Source of the DNA: Acephala macrosclerotiorum | Taxonomy: Eukaryota > Ascomycota > Leotiomycetes > Helotiales > Mollisiaceae | Reading direction: 5' to 3' | Assembly (NCBI GenBank): GCA_014904845.1 | Contig: MU119206.1 | Location: 558,001 to 622,000, forward strand | Length of the DNA stretch: 64,000 nucleotides | In this document: positions 12,942-21,421 of the stretch, piece by piece | Layout of the letters: every line of letters begins with the position of its first letter | How positions within the stretch are numbered: the first letter of the stretch is position 1 | The notes under the pieces: generated by a model | The model's input: only the letters and a program-made list of their open reading frames with translations | The model's database searches: none | Told to the model about the DNA's origin: nothing | Program-made: the position numbers and the translations under genes

Positions 12942-13764
12942 GTTTCAGCCGTGGTCGTTGAGAGTGCTCTGTTCCAAACCCCTTTTGTAGAATCACTGAG
13001 CATCTCCTGAAACTGAAATGAGAGGGTTAATTAAGACTAAAGCGTTTTGCTACCTTCAGTGAGAGGTTGCTGTGGCAGCTCATAGCACACGGGGATTCGC
13101 ATCGGAAATTTGAGGCGATCCATCCTGTGGTATGACGAGAGGTAAATACCATACATGCGAAGCTCTAGGGCGATCATCAGCCGACTGTAGGCTAGCTGGA
13201 ACTCCTGCCACCAGATACTGCAGGAATAACACGACTCGAAAATGCACATTGAAAGCCGGTCAATGGCGTGGGGTTCCAACCGCTTTCAGGTGTTGAAATG
13301 GCAGCCTTGCGGCTGTGGCTTGCAAAATGGCGTTCATGTACGAATACGTGGTTTCTGCACAGCTGCCCAAATATCTTTGCCGCCTCAGTCCAGCATGCCC
13401 ACGCATGTCAGGGGAAACCAAACAAATGGACTTGTGATGACGTGTCTGATTAGAAAATGGTACGGCAATACTCGACGTTGCCATTGTGAACCAATTCCGT
13501 AAGCTCGCATGATGCGCAACAGTAGATTTCAACAGAAGATTTTCACATTACGCTCTATTGAGGTACCTGCCTGCAAAACGTCAATAACAACACAGCTGCT
13601 AGGTAAGCAATAGAGCTATGTTAAGAACAGAATTTTGAATCTAATGATGGCTTAGAAAAGCGGCCGGAGATCCCGGAAAGGAGAACAACTACAAAGTGAG
13701 TAGCCGAGCAGCTACGTGCATAGAGAATGAAAGTGACGAGAATATCCATGACAAGGCTGCCAGA
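12942..13764. other. Intergenic region between divergent NLR and coiled-coil genes
   Basis: This should hold both promoters. A minus-strand frame at 13037-13279 encodes 80 residues without a recognisable motif. I see no repeat or RNA gene. Confidence 0.4.
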
Positions 13765-14670
13765 ATGAACCATGGAAAGAAGCCCATGGGAACAAAAGAA
13801 TATAACAGCAAAGAATGGATTGCCATGCGACCAGATGTCAAGTTCGACCCAACAAAGTCTGGCAGCTCGGAAGGCCAGTTCAAGTCTTGGTTCGGAGGCG
13901 GAGACGTTTCTTCTATGCCATTATTCTCCTCCGAGACCACGATTCCCGGCCAAGAGTTTAGAGGCTTAAACTCTTGGAAAGGTGCAGATGCTGATAGAAG
14001 GCCTCTGGATACTTCAGACAACATGCATCACGACAGCTCCTTCAGGCGCAATAGAATGAAGACATCGACTACCGAAGCAACTGTTCCCTCCCAGAAGGTG
14101 AAGCACCAAAAGAGCGGTTCGGAAGACCCTGCCAACTTGTCAAACAGCAGTGGTAAAAACATTAACGAAGTTCGGACAGTTATCAGAAAGCTGATAGACC
14201 AGAACGAGAAGTTGATGTTGAAGATCAAAGAGATCAGGCAAATCCAAGGGCAGGAGTTCGTCCGTGCCTCTGTGCCATTGAAAATAGCATCCGATGACTG
14301 CAGTAGGGTAAAGACAAAGGAGGAGGAGGATGTCCGGAGCTTGAAGGAGGTCAACAAAAATCTTGAAAGGGAGCTTTCAAAGGCCCAAAAGGAGCTCAGT
14401 ACAAACGCTACACTTCTATGGGAAAAAAGCTATGATGTCCGAGACTATCTGACCGAGGTGGACAATCTGAAGGCCAAGTTGAAGAACTCTGTGTCTATTG
14501 ACGACATGGCTGAGTTTGATCCTCGGGACAAAACACTCTTGGAGTCAATTCAGGACGATAAGCTCGACACGCTGAGAAGAGAGAAGAAGAATCTGGAGAG
14601 AGAGGTGAAATACTTGAAGTTGGAGATCCAAAGGCTTAAAGACAAGGAAAGGGGACTTGGGCGTGATTGA
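13765..14670 (+). CDS. Coiled-coil protein of unknown function beside the NLR gene
   Basis: The first in-frame ATG is at 13765, giving 301 residues; the open frame extends further upstream but only without an ATG. The first half is polar and probably disordered. From about residue 130 the sequence becomes charged and heptad-like (INEVRTVIRKLIDQNEKLML; LKEVNKNLERELSKAQKEL; LRREKKNLEREVKYLKLEIQ), which indicates long coiled coils. No enzymatic or DNA-binding motif was seen. It is transcribed divergently from the NLR gene. A second coiled-coil gene lies 1.9 kb downstream. A GTGAGT at 13696 could be the donor of an unseen upstream exon, but the sequence before it has stops. Function is unknown; a scaffold or partner role for the NLR is only a guess from position. 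Confidence 0.6.
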   Translation: MNHGKKPMGTKEYNSKEWIAMRPDVKFDPTKSGSSEGQFKSWFGGGDVSSMPLFSSETTIPGQEFRGLNSWKGADADRRPLDTSDNMHHDSSFRRNRMKTSTTEATVPSQKVKHQKSGSEDPANLSNSSGKNINEVRTVIRKLIDQNEKLMLKIKEIRQIQGQEFVRASVPLKIASDDCSRVKTKEEEDVRSLKEVNKNLERELSKAQKELSTNATLLWEKSYDVRDYLTEVDNLKAKLKNSVSIDDMAEFDPRDKTLLESIQDDKLDTLRREKKNLEREVKYLKLEIQRLKDKERGLGRD

Positions 14671-15797
14671 GCATTGATCACGAGACTTCGCATCTACTAG
14701 GAAAACTAAGGTCATTCAAAATGTCACGCGGATGTGAACAATTGATAGTGGGATGTCCCTCGTACCTCACGCCATGCCCTGCCTTTGACGACTTGAATTT
14801 ATAAATGAGTTTTTATTCGCACCGGCTCCGCCGGCGCGAGTAGGGGCGTTCCCCCCTCCCCTACGACCCCCCTACGTAGAGCTGGAGGAGCTTTACGGGG
14901 CGCTAAATGCTAAAAGGACATATTCTGGCGTTTCTTAGTAAAACTTTAGCGCAAAAGCATGCCCCAAATATCACGTTTTATTACGTAACCTCAAGGCAAA
15001 CCCTTTTTTCCCTAGCAGGATTTCCATTTCGTTTAGGCAATTATTTTTACGCTTCCTCTTCCCTCCCCCAGGCATTCCGACCACCCTCGTGGCTCTTCCA
15101 CGTCAGGCCTCACTCCTGTAGCCAAATCTGTCGCCCTCTGAACTGATTCGAACCAACCACTTTATTCTGGGAGCCCCAAATTCATGTTGTGAGTGAAGAC
15201 CACGAACTCACCGAGTTGTCAACATGTAGAAAAATTGCAAGGCTCTCCTCTGGGCTGCATTGGAGCGTGGGTGTTAGGCCCGCATATGCATCTTGCAAGC
15301 CACAAACTAGCACCAGGTGCTTCAGCTTGCAAGGTCGTCTGCCAAGCCGGGCGCAGATTATCAAGGCCGGTCTGAAAGATGGTGTGCAAGAAAAACTTCT
15401 CTTCGACTGGCGCAAGACACTGCAGAATCTTTAGGGTTTCGTGACCTTTGGGCTTCCAACTTAATTTCTACAACATTGTCATCGCGTGGTACCTATGAGT
15501 CGTGATACGAAGCTCTGTGATCGGTGTGACAACGAAACATCGAGAAAGCTCTTTCTGGAAGGCGCGTTTACGTCCATTCTGAGATCTGATGTGGCATGGT
15601 CTACAGTTTCTCTGGTGATGCAGAATGTGCTAGCATGCTGACCGTTGATGCAGGTCACGATACTGTAAATCGGCGTACTCAACAAGGGGTCGTGGTTTGC
15701 AACCCAAACAACTGTACAACTTGAACTGGTTTTTCTGCAAGGCTTGGATGGATGTGTTTATTCCTCTTGCTGTTCGTAGGTGGAGTTGTAACATGCC
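14671..15797. other. Intergenic, no gene seen
   Basis: Contains a GC-rich patch with an inverted ggctccgccggcgcgag motif and C runs near 14820-14880. I recognise no coding region. Confidence 0.35.
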
Positions 15798-15805
15798 TTC
15801 ACTAG

Positions 15806-16300
15806 CGAAGCTTTTAGGGACGCCCCCGGAGTGTCCCAACCCTAGATTTTCTGCCATCACGAGACTGCGCTTTTTTGCATTGTATCACATAATAAAAGCA
15901 TAAATATTAAAAAAATTAATATTAAAAAAAAACTCCTTTTAATTCTACAAGTAGCTATACGTGGGCAGTAGCGATATTTTTGAATCCGAAAAGTAGAGAG
16001 TTGCATGGTCACATAACGAGAGTCCCACCTTTAATTTCACCTCCTTCTCTGCATTCCCAAGCCTCCTCCTATCTTACACTCCCGCCCACCCAGCATGCAG
16101 CATGCCCTAGCCCTACTTCCCTCCAAGAGCCCTGCCCTGGCAACTTCTTCCTAGGCAGCTATCTCCTTCTTTTCTAAGAGCTTTTATTAATAAGAAGGAA
16201 GACGTGAATTGTCGCGAAAAGTTCTTGCTCACCGCCTTCTCTTAGTAGGACACCCCGGGGTATTCCCCGCCGTGCCCCCGGGGCGTCCCTAAAAGCTTCG
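15806..16300. mobile_element. Non-autonomous DNA transposon (MITE), hAT-like target duplication
   Basis: The 495-bp segment begins with CGAAGCTTTTAGGGACGCCCC and ends with its exact reverse complement (21-bp perfect terminal inverted repeats). It is flanked directly on both sides by the 8-bp word TTCACTAG (15798-15805 and 16301-16308), the footprint of a transposase making 8-bp target duplications, as hAT elements do. The interior is AT-rich near 15895-15945 and encodes no transposase, so movement would need one in trans. Identical termini and duplications suggest a fairly recent insertion. The TIR start is not the usual hAT CAGGG, so the superfamily is tentative. Confidence 0.8.
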
Positions 16301-16591
16301 TTCACTAGCTGACTCCCCCCAACCTAGGAATATAAGAATACATCTTGGCATTTCTTCTCTTGCCTAGACAGACATCATAGGATTCTACATTTTTCAGCTT
16401 TGCTTCATACTCAGAGCTCAAGACATTTGATAAAAAAAAATATAAGATCAACGTCAGGTATGTGGGGAGCCATTCGAGTTAGTTGAAAATGGAGGCACTT
16501 AACTAAATCTAGACTCAATTGAGTTCCCGAGCGACTGAAACCATCTCTCGCTTATCATCTTTCCGACCTTGGCTTTATTTCAGCCGCATCA

Positions 16592-17182
16592 ATGTCAGCC
16601 AGCAGGAAGTTCCGCGAGTCCCGTGAGCCCCGCGACAGTTTCTCTACAGAGCTGCAGATTTCCCAGCGTACGCCAGCCTATGAATCACCCACGAAGACAT
16701 CCAACAATACCATGTCATTAGATACTGCTAAGCAGCCCAATAGCACCCAGCAATCTGACAACCCGATGCCACCTAACGGCACCAAGACATCCGACAACTC
16801 TAAGTCAGCTGGCAATGAGGAAGATAAGGAGAAAAAGCTTGGTGACTTTGTCAACCAAATGAAAGGGAAGATTGGTGTCATTGGTTCCAAGCCACAAAAC
16901 CAAGCACAGGTTGTGACGGAGTTGAAAGAAGCGAAGGAACTGGCCAAGGCGAGGGGCCGGGAACTTGAGGAAAAGCAAAAATTCATTGACAGCCTCATTC
17001 AAAAGGAGAAAGAGTTACATGCTGAGGTCAAGAAACTGACTGTAGAGAAGGAAAAGTTACTTGATGAGCTGAACCAGGCGAAGGAATACGAGGATGTTGT
17101 GAATTCGTTGATGGGAACAATGGACGAGGCACATGATACTCTCAGAAAGGGTGATGAGATGTTGGGTAATTATGTTAGATAA
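16592..17182 (+). CDS. Small coiled-coil protein of unknown function
   Basis: A single open frame starts at an ATG and encodes 196 residues. Residues 1-80 are Ser/Thr/Pro/Asn-rich and probably disordered. Residues 80-190 contain GDFVNQMKGKIGVIGSKPQN and then a long charged helix (LKEAKELAKARGRELEEKQK; ELHAEVKKLTVEKEKLLDEL) typical of coiled coils. There is no signal peptide, membrane segment or catalytic motif. Its layout, disordered head then coiled coil, resembles the gene at 13765-14670, without obvious sequence identity. It sits 292 bp after the inverted-repeat element and before the hydrolase relics. Its function is unknown. Confidence 0.6.
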   Translation: MSASRKFRESREPRDSFSTELQISQRTPAYESPTKTSNNTMSLDTAKQPNSTQQSDNPMPPNGTKTSDNSKSAGNEEDKEKKLGDFVNQMKGKIGVIGSKPQNQAQVVTELKEAKELAKARGRELEEKQKFIDSLIQKEKELHAEVKKLTVEKEKLLDELNQAKEYEDVVNSLMGTMDEAHDTLRKGDEMLGNYVR

Positions 17183-17441
17183 CTGGTAGTTCTTGGTGGT
17201 TATCCGTTGCTGGACTTTCATTCAAATTCAATCATGTCTTCCGAGTCAAGATTTGCTTCGGCTAGGAAGCGGACCTACATATCACTTTCCACAAGCCCTT
17301 TGTGTACATGGAATCACAATATCTGGTACCGTTTGTGATAGAACAGTGAAAAATATATAGATACAGTGCCTTGATTCGACAATTCTAGCGCTTATGCTTG
17401 ATCTCCATGGTCCATCGCGCGATTTTCCAATCTATTATCTA

Positions 17442-17666
17442 CTATATAGTGGTCCGCGTGCTGAGCCGAAAGTCATTTACACCAAATGCATCGTAACATT
17501 CAGCTACCTGATTAAGCTTACCCTGCCACTGTGGCTGTGGCCCTTTAGCAGCGCGTCTGATACGTCTCCATACTACCTCAAACCGTTTGTCCGCCGTTTC
17601 AAACTTGCACAGGGTTGAGTGGTTCCCGCTAAGCATCATGACTTCTTCGTGTGCTAGCTCCATCAC
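17442..17666 (-). pseudogene. Isolated exon relic of an NLR hydrolase module
   Basis: The minus-strand frame contains MELAHEEVMMLSGNHSTLCK followed by WRRIRRAAKG. This matches in pattern the end of the hydrolase domain in the NLR gene (MGLDHEEIRMLPKSHFDICR) and in the relic at 19.5 kb (LLGLAHEDQVPLAADRAEMV, then ERRIRKAAKG). A CAG acceptor-like site precedes it. No other exon of the same gene was found on this strand up to 18.2 kb, so it is a solitary fragment. Confidence 0.55.
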
Positions 17667-18263
17667 TGTGAGTCCATGAATCTATGCAATCGCCGTTCAA
17701 CCTGTGGACTGCAACGATGCTGTTGCCGTCGCTGTTCTGGGACTTGGATGGAAAGAGCAGAAAAAGAAAGAGGAGATTTCGACGATGTTCAAGTGACTAA
17801 CATATCTCTGTGAGTTGATCGAATATGAGGAAAGAAACACAAAAATAGTTCCATGAAAGCAATTGAGCGACCATGCACGGATCTATGAACTCTCCAACTT
17901 CCAATCCTAGCTCACTACTGCGGCTGTCAGTTAGGGTGACAATCGCGTAAGAGCATTGGGCCTGCTAAGAAGTATCAGCTTGAACCTCACATGAACTGCT
18001 GCTGTCTGCCCACTTTGCGTTGACAGCAAACACGTCACACGTGGCTTCCGTGCACACAGGATTTCAGAAATCCCCCTTTTCATCCATCTACACATTGGCG
18101 TCCACTAGGCTCTAACTATGTGTGGCATGGGGCAACACTCCGAGTCATTCGGGTACGCAGGCATGTATTTATCTTCTCGCCACTCTCTCCTTGATCGAGT
18201 GGTTCTTCAACGATTGTACTGTATTGCATCTTTAGGATTGACGGCTCGTCATTCTTACTCGCA
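17667..18263. other. Intergenic between two opposed hydrolase relics
   Basis: No motif, repeat or exon could be recognised here; it may include decayed parts of either relic. Confidence 0.35.
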
Positions 18264-19733
18264 ATGCCATTCAACATTCGATCAGGTGGAAAGAGGGGTC
18301 CGGCCAAGGAAAGGAAGCCGAAGATTGGTGTTGCGCAGGCTCCACGACAGCCACCCGCAGCCGCGCCAGCACGGTACTCAAACCTGCATCTAAACCCGCA
18401 CCGCTAGCTTTGCCAAGGCCATTCTATGGCCTGAAGGTCTTCTACAACCCACAAGACAACGGTCTGGACATTGATCTTGAGTAAGAAACCCCGCCCATCC
18501 CCGTGTACTCTCAATGCTTTGCAAGGTCGGGCCGTGTTGCAGCGTCTCGTCCTGGCACTGCACTGCCTGCACTGTATTTCTGCATCTCCAGCCGACAATT
18601 TCGCTGAGTTCCCTTCCTACGACCTAGTCTCGTCTTTGTGCATTGCCTAAATGGGGACCACATGGGAACTTGGACGCATTCGACTGGCGTTGTGCGGCCG
18701 AAGGATCTGATTCCTCAAAAGATGCCCCATGCTCGTGTACTCTCCTTTGGTTACAGTGCCGATATCTACAATAATCCCTCCATCGGCTGCGTTCGTGGCC
18801 ACGCGCGTAACCTTCTCGACCATCTGAATGATCTACGTCTCGAAACCATCAAAGAAACATCTATTCCTCTTGTGTTGGTGGCGCACAGTTTAGGCGGTTT
18901 GGTAGTGAAATAGGTGAGGCCTGGTGTGGTATTTTGAATGGTTGCTAGCAGTATCTTTTCTGTTAGGCCCTCTGATACGCGAAAAACGAGAAACGTTTGG
19001 AGAATATCTCGAAAGCGATACATGGAATTGCAAAGTTATTTTTCTTTCTGAACTTCTGGTTGGCATTCCCCTTGTATAACACATGCTTCTCGTTGTCGCG
19101 AGAAGCAATCATCAGCTCTCCTTCGGCGGGCTACTACTAACAACATCTTCTTCACACGCACAGCTTCTCTTCGGCACACCACACCACGGCACCGACAACG
19201 AAGACACGTGGGACCGCGTCGCTGAGGGCTTCTGGCCCCTTGCCACGGCGATCTCGAGCGATGGCACAACCGGGCGCTCCTCTGCAGATCGCAGTCCGCT
19301 TGTGAAAGCCTTGAAGCGCGATTCACATGTCGTCCTCGATATTAGTGATGATTTCCGCTCTCTGACGACGTCATACGCGCTGGTCAGCTTCTACGAGACG
19401 TTTGCGTGGCCACACACGGAAGCTGCCATCGTCCCGAAGTCCAGCGCGTTACTTGGTCTAGCTCACGAGGACCAGGTCCCGCTGGCAGCGGACCGTGCAG
19501 AGATGGTCCGATTCGACGGCCTGGACGATCCGATGTTTGTGCAGGTCGAGAGAAGGATCAGGAAGGCGGCCAAAGGAAGGGAAAGAGAGGAAGAAGTGGA
19601 GCGAGTGGAGAATACTAAGAATAGGATGCCGTTGACGTTGGAGTTTGGACAAATGGGTAGTATGATGTGGACTACGAAAATTTTTAGTGATAGATATGAT
19701 ATTGCTTCGCAGCTGAATCGGAGCCAGGTCTAG
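18264..19733 (+). pseudogene. Degenerate NLR-type alpha/beta hydrolase gene, no NACHT region
   Basis: Exons: 18264-18480, 18628-18913, about 18967-19030, 19164-19733. The first encodes a basic, proline-rich head and then FYGLKVFYNPQD. The second has LVFVHCLNGDHMGTW and AHSLGGLVVK. The last has LLFGTPHHGT and ends in RRIRKAAKG and a short tail. Three lesions appear. The head frame and the FYGLKVF frame differ by a one-base loss near 18371. The codon after LVVK is TAG (18911-18913), right before the GTGAGG donor, where relatives have Gln. The next exon reads AL-TGA-YAKNEKRLENISK with the stop at 18973-18975. The CAG to TAG change is RIP-like. An in-frame NACHT never follows, so this was either a hydrolase-only paralogue or a truncated NLR. 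Confidence 0.7.
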
Positions 19734-19823
19734 GATAGACAAAATGATTAGATTAGTACGGCTGGTAACCGGTTTTGCAATCAAACACATTAGAACTAAA
19801 TACCAAATTGAGCTCCTCTCTCA

Positions 19824-20024
19824 TGTGGGTATAATATTAGTTTAGTAGTCACGTGAGGCACTAGGCCGGATTGGGACTAGCGCCGCTTGCGCTAGAGTTG
19901 AGGTTATATCCTTCAACTCTTGCGCGCCTACTAGATTAACAATCAATCAACGAATCATTCAGTCTATCTGTTTACTTCGTTTCTGGCCTATTACTAGTAA
20001 TAGGTATCCCTGGTGATACCAACA
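19824..20024. mobile_element. Probable solo LTR of a retrotransposon
   Basis: The segment starts TGTGGGTA and ends TACCAACA, near-perfect inverted ends of the TG...CA type. CTCA stands directly before (19820-19823) and directly after (20025-20028), as a short target duplication would. The interior has the look of fungal Copia-type LTRs: a tagtcacgtgagg box and an aatcaatcaacgaatcattcag tract near the 3' end. There is no internal gag or pol next to it, hence a solo LTR. Confidence 0.5.
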
Positions 20025-20039
20025 CTCACGCTTATAATT

Positions 20040-21421
20040 AAAGATGGATGAAGTTGGACCTTGAAATGATTTTCAACATTGAAAAGAATCAAGTTTTGCA
20101 ACAAATCTTGGAAGTCTCGACAGTTTTGGTACGTGATATTAGAGGTACTGTACCAGTGCCACGTATTTTTAGGAAACTCCTCACTTGCGATACATCAAAC
20201 AAACGAACGAACAAACAAACGAACAAACAAAAGATGAAACATTTGAGCAGTAAGAACATTAAAGGATTCGAAATTCGCCGCAATTTTATTTATTGTATAT
20301 ATTTGAAAGAATTTTTGAAGAATTTTTTTTTATTCTTTTGAAACGAAAATTTGAAAACGAAAATGAAATCTTATTATCGCGCTGTGTCGCCGCGAAGGAG
20401 TCAAATACTAACTCAATCGATTTATCGCGTATGTAGATCAGTAAATTTTGAAATTATTGGGACATTCTGGATAAGTAGCGATGAAATGGCATGAACAGCA
20501 ATCTTATAGCCAAGCAATTCTTATCGAATCATACCCTTGAATCTCTAGTGTGGGCGCGCTTTACAAGGGGAGTCTGACCGCTCCCGCATCTAGTTAGTAT
20601 TCTGCCACAACCGCACTCGCAACTCAAATCGTGATTATATTTTTAATCGCAATTACAAGGTTAAATATTAAAAAATAATATAAAAATAAAAAGATATTTT
20701 TTGGATTATTAAGATATATAGAGATGATCTATTACACGGGTGAGTGAGATTTAAATCATTAACTTTGCATATGATTGGAACTGGGAAGCATTCAACCTCG
20801 TCCATTACCCGAGAGAGCTACTTAATCTTTCTCATCACGTTGTGGCCTCAACCCACATTCGTCCTCTGGCAAAGGCATGCCCTGGAGTCTAGATTAAGGA
20901 TCACAACAGGTACATTCGATTTCAGAGCATCAGGCACAATTTTGAGTTCAATAACTTATCAATTTCCCTTCCTAATTTCAACGCTTCGCTGTGCTAATCT
21001 CAAACATGAACCAGACCCTAAAGGCAAACGCTACCCATCTGTTTACCATCCCATCCCATAACCAACATAAGACTAGACTCCTACAGAACAATGAAATAAG
21101 AATCCAACGTAAACATGAACTACTCAGAAAGCGCCATGGTGGCAGTAGTATGTACTCAGTCAAACAGAAAACAGCGTGTCAGTTTGACATCATTATCATC
21201 AACAGTAATGTGAGCCGTGAGGCAATTCCTCCTCTATTTACCTCGCCCATTCTTGGTGGTTTGGCATGTTCCAAGTAAGACGCAATATTGCGCCTATCCT
21301 TGTCATAAAGTCATAATTCATAATCAACCCTTCCATCCTTCTGGAAGTTGATCCCAATACAATGAAATTCGTAATCCATCATCGTATCCAGCGTACTCAG
21401 CACGGTCGAGAAGCAGAAAGT
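20040..21421. repeat. AT-rich, low-complexity tract
   Basis: 20190-20240 is an imperfect aacaaacg/aacaaac array; 20280-20350 and 20635-20720 are very AT-rich with A and T runs. The pattern fits decayed or RIP-affected transposon sequence. No coding remnant is recognisable. The 3' region of the forkhead gene begins at the right edge. Confidence 0.45.

Noticed and set aside
12942..14670. Prion-like amyloid signalling motif in the NLR or its neighbours
   Set aside because: I looked for HET-s, sigma or PP-type motifs at the N-termini and found nothing convincing.
20190..20240. Possible CRISPR-like or structured repeat array (aacaaacg units)
   Set aside because: Unit length is 4-8 bases with no spacers; it is simple low-complexity sequence in a eukaryotic genome.
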